Origin: CAISIP01 sp031396205
Lineage (GTDB): Bacteria; Pseudomonadota; Gammaproteobacteria; Burkholderiales; Burkholderiaceae_C
Direction: 5' to 3'
Length of the DNA stretch: 64,000 nt
NCBI GenBank assembly: GCA_031396205.1
Contig: JANNKH010000001.1
Location: forward strand, 1-64,000
Positions 44,301 to 51,870 of the stretch are shown here, piece by piece. Under the pieces are notes generated by a model. That model was not told the origin of the DNA. It did no database searches and saw only the letters and a program-made list of their open reading frames with translations. The position numbers and the translations under genes were made by a program. Each line of letters begins with the position of its first letter. The stretch's first letter is position 1.

Positions 44301-44905
44301 GACGCGAACCGGGCCGCCAGGCCGCAATGGCGCAGCAGGTTCACCAGCAGCCAGGTCGAGTCGCGGCAGGAGCCGGCGGCCAGCGCCAGAGTCTGGTCGG
44401 GCGTCTGTACACCGGGTTCCATCCGGATCAGGTAGCGCACGCTCTGCTGCACCATGCGGTTGACGTCGATCAGGAAATCGATGCTGCGCCGTTCGGTCCG
44501 GTCGATGCGTGCCAGGCAGGCCTTGAGCTGGTCGGATGCGGGTTCCACTGCCAGATAGGGGGCCAGTTCCTGTTCCAGCAAGGCTTCATACTGAAACGGG
44601 TAGGTTTCGGCTCCGGGCTCCAGGAAGAAGTCGAACGGGTTGTACACCGCCATGTCGGCCACCACGTCGACCGTGATCTTGAGTTCGCGCGTCTTTTCCG
44701 GAAATACCAGGCGCGCCTGGTAGTTGGCAAAGGGATCCTGCTGCCAATTGATGAAATGGCCGGCCGGTTCGACCTTGAGCGAGTAAGACAGGATTTTGCT
44801 GCGGCAATGGGGCGCCGGGCGCAGCCGGATCACCTGCGGCCCGAGAATGACCTCGCGATCGTATGTGTAGTGGGTAACGTGGTGCAGGGCGGCGTGGATG
44901 GACAT
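41372..44905 (-). CDS. Large transglutaminase-DUF2126 protein
   Basis: A 1177-residue cytoplasmic protein. The first 300 residues are a transglutaminase module: YTYDREVILGPQVIRLRPAPHCR, the catalytic Cys in LAAGSCRDSTWLLVNLLR, His in DFTDLHAWCEVYLPG and Asp in WIGLDPTSGLLAGEGHVP. The remaining 850 residues are DUF2126, with DVRLTMGGEPTFVAV, FLHFGQGKWYPGEQLPRW and GGGNHFVMGGATPADSPFLRRP; some authors regard it as a ligase-related domain. I chose the ATG at 44905. It heads the four-gene leftward run ending at ridA. Its exact reaction is unknown. Confidence 0.92.
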   Translation of the reverse strand: MSIHAALHHVTHYTYDREVILGPQVIRLRPAPHCRSKILSYSLKVEPAGHFINWQQDPFANYQARLVFPEKTRELKITVDVVADMAVYNPFDFFLEPGAETYPFQYEALLEQELAPYLAVEPASDQLKACLARIDRTERRSIDFLIDVNRMVQQSVRYLIRMEPGVQTPDQTLALAAGSCRDSTWLLVNLLRHCGLAARFASGYLIQLAPDVKALDGPSGTEVDFTDLHAWCEVYLPGAGWIGLDPTSGLLAGEGHVPLACTPQPSGAAPIEGGVELAEVTFAHEMKVTRLYEEPRVTKPYTEEQWAAVMQLGEAVDRELIASDVRLTMGGEPTFVAVGDRDAAEWNTDALGPTKRGFATELVHKLRTAYGQGGFLHFGQGKWYPGEQLPRWALNIYWRTDGQPVWADPALFVDERSPTHYSSEVARDFTHGLARRLGLDGQHILPGYEDNWYYQWRKRRLPINVDPLKSRLDDEMERARLRRVFAQKLDTVVGYVLPIKVAEGASAGGSRWMSGPWFVRDERMVLMPGDSPMGLRLPLDSLPWVSQADYPHHTPQDPYDERGKLPPHAAMAQRYAVAPAAPVAATAPASALAGITPYLAGSGPQTEPAHVLQETARVAATSSGPGVSALQPGQPQPTDLNRAPAPQESAHWLSRTALCVEVRDPRRSSGPKAETLGAASGVLYVFMPPLEKLEDYLELLAAIEATATEQGIRLVLEGYPPPRDPRLKLLQVTPDPGVIEVNVHPVSSWGELVHNTEFLYQAAWESRLSAEKFMTDGRHTGTGGGNHFVMGGATPADSPFLRRPELLASLLQYWHNHPSLSYLFSGMFVGPTSQAPRVDEARNDQLYELEIALQQIHQNRETYGAHMPPWLVDRTLRNILIDVTGNTHRSEFSIDKMYSPDASTGRLGLLELRAFEMPPHARMSIAQQLLLRALVARFWKQPCRGRLSRWGTSLHDRFMLPTFIRMDFEDVIEEMRLAGYAFDPAWFAPHLQFRFPLVGSITVSGMELTLRNALEPWHVMGEESGAGGTARYVDSSLERIEVHVSSFNESRYAVTCNGRALPMQPTGTEGRFVAGVRYKAWSPPSALHPSIGVHSPLVFDIVDTWMQRSIGGCQYHVSHPGGLSYDSFPVNANEAESRRLSRFVAMGHTPGTMPGIPASIDVAGSREFPFTLDLRHP

Positions 44906-45112
44906 ACGGCAATCTCGTCTGGGCACGCCCGGCGGCGGCAATAACTGGGAAGGCCATGCAACAGCCTTTGTAGTGATACTAGCAGCCAGCGTCCTTTTCA
45001 TGCGCTGGCATGGCCCGGGGTCGGGCAGGCGCGTCCACGGTCAGTCACGGCGGAGGCCTGCCCGGCAGTTCCCGCGCCACAATGGCAGCCTGCGAACCAA
45101 CAAGGACATGAG

Positions 45113-46099
45113 ATGCTGGCGGCCTATTTCGAGCAGACTGGAGCGGCCAAGGAAGTACTGCAGCTTGGCGAGCTGCCCGACCCGATCCCAGGGCCTGGTG
45201 CGGTGCGGGTACGGCTGCGCTGGTCGGGTGTCAACCCGTCCGATGTCAAGTCGCGCGCAGGCTTGCGCAGCGCCGCTATGCCTTTTGCGCGCGTGGTTCC
45301 GCACAGCGACGGCATGGGGGTGATCGATGCCGTCGGACCGAACGTCCCGACGACCCGCGTCGGGCAACGGGTGTGGGTCTGGAACGCGGCCTGGGGTCGC
45401 GCCGATGGCACGGCGGCGCAATACGTCGTGTTGCCCCAGCACATGGCCGTGGAACTTCCGCCAGCCACCGGCGATGAAGCCGGCGCCTGCCTGGGAATTC
45501 CGGCCATGACCGCGCTGCATGCGGTGCTTGCGCGCGGGGGTGTCGCCGGCCAGCGCGTGCTGGTGGCTGGTGGCGCCGGTACCGTCGGGCATTACGCGCT
45601 GCAGTTTTGTCGGCTGCTCGGTGCGCGCCAGGTACTGACCACGGTCAGCAGTGCCGTCAAGACAGCGTTGGCACACCAGGCGGGTGCCGATGTGGTGATC
45701 GACTACCGCACTGAACCGGTGGCCGAGCGGGTGCGCGAGGCAACGCAGGGCCATGGGGTAGACAGGATTGTCGAGGTGGACATCGCGGCCAATGCGGCGC
45801 TCGATCTGCAGCTGTTGCGCACGGGCGGCGACCTGGTGGCGTATGGCAGCGGCAAACCGGGTTTCGAGTTGCCGTTTTTTCCGTTGATCGTCAACAACGT
45901 TTCGCTCATGTTCTTCATCGTCTACAACCTGTCGCAGGCGGATCGGCAACATGCGCAGGACACGCTGGCTGGCTGGCTGGCGCGGGACACACTGATCCAC
46001 AACATCGGGCAGCGCCTGCCGCTGGAACAGGTCGTCCAGGCGCATCAGGCGGTGGAACAGGCGTTGCTGCCGGGCAACGTGGTGGTGGAGATTCCGTGA
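45113..46099 (+). CDS. Zinc-independent NADPH:quinone reductase family protein
   Basis: A 328-residue medium-chain dehydrogenase/reductase of the quinone oxidoreductase group. The NADPH-binding AGGAGTVGHYALQFCRLLGA lies near residue 145, and structural zinc Cys residues are missing. PHSDGMGVIDAVGPNV and AWGRADGTAAQYVVLP are typical. AAGGA precedes the ATG by seven bases. It separates the two ATP-grasp/alpha-E loci; whether it serves them is unknown. Confidence 0.88.
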   Translation: MLAAYFEQTGAAKEVLQLGELPDPIPGPGAVRVRLRWSGVNPSDVKSRAGLRSAAMPFARVVPHSDGMGVIDAVGPNVPTTRVGQRVWVWNAAWGRADGTAAQYVVLPQHMAVELPPATGDEAGACLGIPAMTALHAVLARGGVAGQRVLVAGGAGTVGHYALQFCRLLGARQVLTTVSSAVKTALAHQAGADVVIDYRTEPVAERVREATQGHGVDRIVEVDIAANAALDLQLLRTGGDLVAYGSGKPGFELPFFPLIVNNVSLMFFIVYNLSQADRQHAQDTLAGWLARDTLIHNIGQRLPLEQVVQAHQAVEQALLPGNVVVEIP

Positions 46100-46139
46100 C
46101 GGTACTGCCCCGGCCCGGCGCCGACAGCGCCGATTGACG

Positions 46140-46505
46140 ATGCGACCCCGATCGGATCGCCCGGGCGGCCTGGTCTATTCGACCGACGCCGGGCGCATGT
46201 GTCCGCTATGCCGGCGACCCGTGCCCGCATGTGCCTGCAGCCAGGCGCAGCCGGTGGCTGTCGGCGACGGCCCGGTGCGTGTCGGCCGGGAGAAAAAGGG
46301 TCGCGGCGGGAAGACGGTCACATTGGTCCGCGGCCTGCCACTGGAGCCACCGTCTTTGCTGGCATTGGCGCGTCGCTTGAAATCGGACTGTGGCAGTGGC
46401 GGCACGGTCAGCGATGGTGTGATCGAGATACAAGGCGATCATGTCGAGCGGGTACTGCAGTACCTGCTGGGGCAGGGCATTGCCGCCAAACGCGTGGGCG
46501 GTTAG
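46140..46505 (+). CDS. YciH/SUI1 (eIF1-like) translation factor
   Basis: A 121-residue bacterial homologue of eIF1. The SUI1 core is GRGGKTVTLVRGLPLEPPSLLALARRLKSDCGSGGTVSDGVIEIQGDH. In E. coli YciH affects start-site selection fidelity. The N-terminus carries a four-Cys cluster, C21-P-L-C24 with C31-A-C33, spaced like a zinc ribbon. I prefer the ATG at 46140 over the TTG six bases earlier. Confidence 0.92.
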   Translation: MRPRSDRPGGLVYSTDAGRMCPLCRRPVPACACSQAQPVAVGDGPVRVGREKKGRGGKTVTLVRGLPLEPPSLLALARRLKSDCGSGGTVSDGVIEIQGDHVERVLQYLLGQGIAAKRVGG

Positions 46506-46519
46506 TCAACGCCTTCGCC

Positions 46520-46541
46520 GCTGGGGCGCCGGCGCCCCAGC
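46520..46541. terminator. Perfect 22-base palindrome after the YciH gene
   Basis: GCTGGGGCGCC at 46520-46530 is followed immediately by its reverse complement to 46541. Fifteen bases after the stop, it may form a very GC-rich hairpin that ends or stabilises the transcript; there is no T-run. Confidence 0.5.
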
Positions 46542-46611
46542 GGGTTGGCCCATCCATGAAACGATGGACGCGGCCGAGCGCCGTGCAACAACCGGCCTCT
46601 AGGATGGCACC

Positions 46612-49047
46612 ATGCATCCTGGCATTTGGCTTCGGCCCGGCGCGGCACGCTGGCTGCTGCCGGCGTTGGGGGGCTGGGTTGGGGGCGTGGCGCTGCAGCT
46701 GACGCAGAAGACGCTGTGGCCGTCATGGTGGTATGCGCTGGCGCTGGTTCTGGGCCTGATGGCTGGGATCGGATTGCTGTTGCGGCAGGCCCGCAGCCGC
46801 TTGCCCGCCGTGACCATGGTCCTGGTCGTTGCGACACTGTCGTTTGGCCAGGTCGGGCTGCGGGCGGTCGTGTTCCAGGCCCGTGGGCTTCCAACGGTTC
46901 TGGAGGGTCGTGATCTGCAAGTGACCGGCGTGGTCACAACCATGCCTCAGTTCGGTGCCGCTGGAATGCGCCTGCACATGCGGATCGAGTCGGCTCGTGC
47001 CGGTGGCGTACCGGTCGCCTTACCGCCGTTGGTACTGCTGGGCTGGTACTCCAGCAATGGCGGCACTGCAGACGACGCGCCGCAACCGGCCGGTTCGGTG
47101 CCGGCGGTGTGGGCCGGTGAGCGCTGGCTCATGACGGTGCGGCTGAAGGCGCCGCACGGCAATCGCAATCCGCACGGTTTTGACTACGAACTATGGCTCT
47201 GGGAGCACGGCCTGCAGGCGACGGGTTATGTGCGTACCGGCGGCGGGAACGACGCGCCGCTGCGCCTCGGGCAGACCGGCCGGTATCCGGTGGAGTGGCT
47301 GCGCCAGGCGGTGCGCCAGCGCATTGATGCGCGGCTGGTCGAGTCGGCACAAGCCGGCTGGATCACCGCATTGGTCACCGGCGACCAGCACGCCATCGAG
47401 CGCGCCGACTGGGATGTTTTTCGGGCCACGGGCGTGGCCCATCTGATGAGCATTTCCGGCCTGCATATCACGCTGTTCGCCTGGCTGGCGACCCGGCTTG
47501 CCAACGCGGCCTGGCGCCGTAGCAGCCGACTCTGCCTGCGCCTGCCGGCGCCGCAGGCGGCGCTGTTGGGAGGGTTGTTGCTGGCCAGCGCCTATGCGCT
47601 GTTCAGCGGCTGGGGCGTGCCATCGCAACGCACGGTCTGGATGCTGGCGGTGGTGTGCGGCTTGCGTATGGCCGGTCGTTCCTGGCCGTGGCCCATGGTC
47701 TGGCTGCTGGCCGGCGTTGTGGTGCTGGTCATGGATCCGTGGGCGCTGCACCAGGCCGGTTTCTGGCTCAGCTTTGTTGCGGTGGGCGTGCTGTTCGCCT
47801 CGGACAGCCCTGCCGCCGGCGTAGCACGGCTGCGGCCGTGGTCTCACCTGCGTGCCATGCTGCGCGAGCAGTGGGTCATGACGCTGGCGCTGACGCCGCT
47901 GGTGTTGCTGCTGTTTGGCCAGGTTTCGCTGGTTGGCTTCATTGCCAATCTGTTCGCGATTCCATGGGTCACGTTGTTGCTGACGCCGTTGGCGCTGCTG
48001 GGGGTGCTGGCCCCGCCGGCGTGGGACCTGGCCGCGGTTGCGGTGGCGGTCCTGGCCGCCTACCTGGGCTGGTTGGCACAGTTGCCACATGCCACGTTGG
48101 TGGTACCCGCGGCTCCCGCGTGGATCGGCGTGGCTGGTGTGCTCGGAGGCTTGTTGCTGGTTCTTGGGCTGCCGGCGCGGTTCCGGATCGTCGGCGCGGC
48201 GCTGGTGGTGCCGGTCCTGCTATGGCAGTCGCCGCGGCCACTTGCTGGGCAGTTCGAGCTGCTGGCAGCCGATGTGGGGCAGGGTACTGCGGTGCTGGTA
48301 CGTACCTCCCACCATGCGCTGCTATATGACACCGGGCCGCGCTATTCGCGTGACAGCGATGCAGGGCACCGGGTGCTGGTGCCGTTGCTGCGTGCCTTGG
48401 GCGTGGAACTCGATCTGCTGGTACTCAGCCACCGCGACAGCGACCATGTTGGCGGGGCGCAATCCGTTCTGGCGATGCAAGCGCGCGCGCGCCTGATCGG
48501 TTCCATTGAACCGGAACATGGCTTGTGGGCGCTGCGCCAGGGCCATCGGTGCGAGCATGGGCAGAGCTGGCAGTGGGACGGCGTGGTGTTCACGATCCTG
48601 CACCCTCGGCCCGAGGACTATGGCGAGGGCGTCAAACCCAACGCCTTGTCCTGTGTCCTGCGGGTGAGCGCATCCGGTGGCGCGTCGGCGCATGCTGCCG
48701 CTGCCTTATTGACCGGCGACATCGAGGCCGCGCAGGAAGGACAGCTTGTGCAGGGTGCGGCGACGCTGCAGGCCGACCTGCTTTTGGTACCCCACCACGG
48801 CAGCAAGACGTCGAGCAGCGCCGCGTTCCTGGACGCCGTATCGCCCCGCGTCGCGCTGGTGCAAAACGGCTACCGCAACCGCTTCGGCCATCCTGCCGCC
48901 GCGCCGATGGCCCGCTACGCCGAGCGTGGGATACGGGTTGTCGACTCTCCGCATTGTGGTGCGATGCGCTGGTCTTCGGTGGAACCCGGTGTAGTGGCCT
49001 GTCAACGCGAAGCGGAACGGCGCTATTGGCAGCATCCGGGCCGATGA
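46612..49047 (+). CDS. comEC: ComEC/Rec2 family DNA-uptake channel
   Basis: ComEC carries single-stranded DNA across the inner membrane in natural transformation. The 811-residue protein has N-terminal helices, a DUF4131 OB-like domain (about residues 100-230), the Competence domain beginning near GVAHLMSISGLHITLFAWLATRL, and a C-terminal metallo-beta-lactamase domain with LSHRDSDHVGG near residue 610 and LVPHHGSKTSSSAAF. All three domains and the HxxxxDH-like metal motif are intact. No other competence genes are nearby. Confidence 0.94.
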   Translation: MHPGIWLRPGAARWLLPALGGWVGGVALQLTQKTLWPSWWYALALVLGLMAGIGLLLRQARSRLPAVTMVLVVATLSFGQVGLRAVVFQARGLPTVLEGRDLQVTGVVTTMPQFGAAGMRLHMRIESARAGGVPVALPPLVLLGWYSSNGGTADDAPQPAGSVPAVWAGERWLMTVRLKAPHGNRNPHGFDYELWLWEHGLQATGYVRTGGGNDAPLRLGQTGRYPVEWLRQAVRQRIDARLVESAQAGWITALVTGDQHAIERADWDVFRATGVAHLMSISGLHITLFAWLATRLANAAWRRSSRLCLRLPAPQAALLGGLLLASAYALFSGWGVPSQRTVWMLAVVCGLRMAGRSWPWPMVWLLAGVVVLVMDPWALHQAGFWLSFVAVGVLFASDSPAAGVARLRPWSHLRAMLREQWVMTLALTPLVLLLFGQVSLVGFIANLFAIPWVTLLLTPLALLGVLAPPAWDLAAVAVAVLAAYLGWLAQLPHATLVVPAAPAWIGVAGVLGGLLLVLGLPARFRIVGAALVVPVLLWQSPRPLAGQFELLAADVGQGTAVLVRTSHHALLYDTGPRYSRDSDAGHRVLVPLLRALGVELDLLVLSHRDSDHVGGAQSVLAMQARARLIGSIEPEHGLWALRQGHRCEHGQSWQWDGVVFTILHPRPEDYGEGVKPNALSCVLRVSASGGASAHAAAALLTGDIEAAQEGQLVQGAATLQADLLLVPHHGSKTSSSAAFLDAVSPRVALVQNGYRNRFGHPAAAPMARYAERGIRVVDSPHCGAMRWSSVEPGVVACQREAERRYWQHPGR

Positions 49048-49241
49048 ACGGCCGAGAACGGGCAATCGGCAGCCGTGGCCAGTTCGCGCTCACCCCAAGT
49101 TGGTGCGCTGGCGGTTGTTGGTGCGGCGACAGTCGCTGGCCTGGCCGGCCATCAATACACGCTGGCGCGGGATGCTTGTGGCCCGCAACCTTAACCGGTT
49201 CTAATGGTGGCAATGCTAACCGGCACTTGGCCGCGGCCCGT

Positions 49242-49269
49242 AAGTTGCTAGCCTGCAACTTGCTATGCT
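49242..49269 (+). promoter_or_regulatory. Candidate promoter/operator of the split ATP-grasp gene
   Basis: AAGTTGC at 49242-49248 and GCAACTT at 49255-49261 form a perfect inverted repeat, closely followed by TATGCT at 49264-49269, a plausible -10. The arrangement resembles an operator overlapping a promoter. No regulator is assigned. Confidence 0.35.
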
Positions 49270-49290
49270 GTGCGCAGGAGACAAATTGCC

Positions 49291-50748
49291 ATGCAAGAGT
49301 TTGATGAGATGTACACGAGCCTTCCCTACGAGTTCTTCTCGGGCGGCGCGAAGATACGCGAGCATTACAAGATCTACGATGAATGGCTCGCGCGCCAGCC
49401 GGGCGACATGATGGCCAACCGGCGCGAGGAGGCTGAAATGATCTTTCGCCGCGTCGGCATCACTTTCGCAGTCTACGGCGACAAAGACGAAGGAGGCGCG
49501 GGCAACGAGAGGCTCATTCCTTTTGACTTGATACCACGCATCATCGCTGCGCGCGAGTGGGATGAACTGGAAAAAGGCCTGGTCCAGCGGGTGACGGCAC
49601 TGAACCGGTTCATCCACGACTGTTACCATGAGCAGGAGATATTCAAGGCCGGCATCGTGCCCAGCGACCAACTGACGGGCAATGCGCAGTTCCGCCCTGA
49701 AATGATGGGCGTGGAGGTGGCCGGCGGCATCTACTCGCATATTTCCGGCGTCGACATCGTGCGTGCGAACAATGCCAAGGGCGAGCCGGAGTACTACGTC
49801 CTGGAGGACAACCTGCGGGTGCCCAGCGGAGTCAGCTACATGCTGGAAAACCGCAAGATGACCATGCGGTTGTTTCCCGAATTGTTCAGCGCGCACAAGG
49901 TTGCGCCAGTGGCGCATTACCCTGATCTGTTGCTGGAGACCCTGCGTGATTGCAGTCCGGCGACAACCGCAGAGCCCACCGTGGTGGTGCTGACGCCGGG
50001 TATGCACAACAGTGCGTATTTCGAGCATGCTTTCCTGGCGCAGCAAATGGGGGTGGAACTGGTGGAGGGGCAGGACCTGTTCACGCGTGACAAGTTCTTG
50101 TATATGCGCACGACACGCGGCCCCAAACGGATCGATGTGATCTATCGCCGGGTGGACGACGACTACCTGGATCCAACTGCCTTTCGCGCCGACTCAACCC
50201 TCGGTTGTGCCGGGCTGATGGATGTGTACCGGGCCGGGCATGTGACCATCTGCAATGCGGTGGGCACCGGAGTCGCGGACGACAAGTCCGTCTATCCGTA
50301 TGTGCCCAGGATGATCGAGTTCTACCTGGGCGAAAAGCCGCTGCTCAGCAATGTGCCGACGCTGATGTGCCGCAATGCCGATGACCTGCTGTATACGCTG
50401 GACAACCTCAAGGACCTGGTTGTCAAGGAGGTACACGGCGCGGGTGGATACGGCATGCTGGTCGGACCCGCCGCCACGCAGGCAGAGTTGGAGGAGTTCA
50501 GGCGTTATTTGCGTGCCAATCCGGAAGGTTATATCGCCCAGCCGACGCTGAGCCTGTCAAGTTGTCCGACCTTTGTCGAAAGCGGCATCGCCCCGCGCCA
50601 TATCGACCTGCGGCCTTATGTGCTGAGTGGCAAAAAGGTGCAGATGGTGCCGGGCGGGCTGACACGCGTGGCGCTGAAAGAGGGCTCGCTGGTGGTCAAT
50701 TCGTCGCAAGGCGGCGGCACCAAGGACACCTGGGTATTGGAAGATTGA
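49291..50748 (+). CDS. Circularly permuted ATP-grasp protein (COG2308 type), stand-alone
   Basis: A 485-residue stand-alone version of the ATP-grasp half of the fused protein at 38716-41367. MYTSLPYEFFSGGAKIREHYKIYDEW opens the family; other blocks are LIPFDLIPRIIAAREW, VLEDNLRVPSGVSYMLENRKM, YFEHAFLAQQMGVELVEGQDLF, and the putative ATP-binding VVKEVHGAGGYGMLVGP near residue 385. The ATG at 49291 is preceded by AGGAG at 49276-49280. The alpha-E gene follows after 43 bases. Predicted amide-bond ligase; target unknown. Confidence 0.93.
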   Translation: MQEFDEMYTSLPYEFFSGGAKIREHYKIYDEWLARQPGDMMANRREEAEMIFRRVGITFAVYGDKDEGGAGNERLIPFDLIPRIIAAREWDELEKGLVQRVTALNRFIHDCYHEQEIFKAGIVPSDQLTGNAQFRPEMMGVEVAGGIYSHISGVDIVRANNAKGEPEYYVLEDNLRVPSGVSYMLENRKMTMRLFPELFSAHKVAPVAHYPDLLLETLRDCSPATTAEPTVVVLTPGMHNSAYFEHAFLAQQMGVELVEGQDLFTRDKFLYMRTTRGPKRIDVIYRRVDDDYLDPTAFRADSTLGCAGLMDVYRAGHVTICNAVGTGVADDKSVYPYVPRMIEFYLGEKPLLSNVPTLMCRNADDLLYTLDNLKDLVVKEVHGAGGYGMLVGPAATQAELEEFRRYLRANPEGYIAQPTLSLSSCPTFVESGIAPRHIDLRPYVLSGKKVQMVPGGLTRVALKEGSLVVNSSQGGGTKDTWVLED

Positions 50749-50791
50749 CTGGTCGCGATTGCAACCGAACATACAGGGATAAGGAGCGCCC

Positions 50792-51751
50792 ATGCTGAGC
50801 CGAACCGCAGACCATCTTTTCTGGATGTCCCGTTACACCGAGCGGGCCGAAAACACCGCGCGTCTGCTCGATGTGAACTACCAGACTTCGCTGTTGCCGC
50901 AGTCGGACGCCGTAGCGCTGGTTGGCTGGCAGGGACTGATCAGCATCAGCGAGCTGACGCCGGCCTACACCGAGAAATATGGCGATATCCGGGCCCGTGA
51001 CGTTATGGAGTTCATGGTCAAGGACGAGGACAATCCGTCGAGCATCGTGTCGTGCCTGAGCGCCGCACGCGAGAACGCCCGCGCGGTGCGCGGCACGCTG
51101 ACCACCGAGGTGTGGGAAACCATGAACCAGACCTGGATCGAAGTGCGGCGGGACCTGCGCAACGGCAACTTCGAGCGCGACCCGGCGAAGTTCTTCGAAT
51201 GGGTGAAATTTCATTCCCACCTGTCGCGCGGCGTGACCGTGGGCACCATGCTGATGGACGAGGCCCTGTACTTCATGCGCCTGGGCACCTTCCTGGAGCG
51301 GGCCGACAACACGGCGCGGCTGATGGACGTCAAGTTCCATGCGGTACAAAGTGATTTCTACGGCACCGCCAGCGAGAAGGACCAGGAGTATGACTTCTAC
51401 CACTGGAGCGCGATCTTGCGCAGCGTCTCCGGGTTCGAGATCTACCGCAAGGTCTACCGCGACGTGATCAAGCCCGAGTTGGTAGCCGAACTGATGATGT
51501 TGCGCCCGGACATGCCGCGTTCACTGCTGGCCAGCCTGAACGAGGTGGTCAACAACCTGAACCTGCTGGCGACCGAGCGTTCCAGTGACACCTTGCGCCG
51601 TGCCGGCAAGTTGTGTGCCGAACTCAAGTACGGGCATATCGATGAAATCCTGGCAACCGGATTGCACGCTTACCTGACCCAGTTTCTGGACCGCGTCAAT
51701 GACCTGGGATCCCATATCAGCCGCGACTTCCTGGTGCCGTTGCCGCACTAG
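50792..51751 (+). CDS. Alpha-E domain protein (DUF403), stand-alone
   Basis: A 319-residue, nearly all-helical protein opening with the family signature MLSRTADHLFWMSRYTERAENTARLLDV, and with a second conserved GTFLERADNTARLMDVKFH near residue 170. AAGGAG lies six bases before the ATG. Together with the ATP-grasp gene immediately upstream it forms the split version of the fused locus. Alpha-E function is unproven; it co-occurs with the permuted ATP-grasp and is thought to work with it. Confidence 0.93.
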   Translation: MLSRTADHLFWMSRYTERAENTARLLDVNYQTSLLPQSDAVALVGWQGLISISELTPAYTEKYGDIRARDVMEFMVKDEDNPSSIVSCLSAARENARAVRGTLTTEVWETMNQTWIEVRRDLRNGNFERDPAKFFEWVKFHSHLSRGVTVGTMLMDEALYFMRLGTFLERADNTARLMDVKFHAVQSDFYGTASEKDQEYDFYHWSAILRSVSGFEIYRKVYRDVIKPELVAELMMLRPDMPRSLLASLNEVVNNLNLLATERSSDTLRRAGKLCAELKYGHIDEILATGLHAYLTQFLDRVNDLGSHISRDFLVPLPH

Positions 51752-51870
51752 CTCCGCCAGGTGTCGCGAGTCGGTACCCGGTCCTCGGCGCTCCGTGTTC
51801 AATAGGTGCGCATGCATGCACAACGGAGTGAGGTGATGGACTTTTGCGGGCGCCAGCGGCGCCAACTCGC

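Noticed and set aside
51814..51870. N-terminal extension of the phosphorelay protein from a TTG
   Set aside because: The first ten residues lack features and there is no ribosome-binding site; the ATG at 51871 is a safer start.
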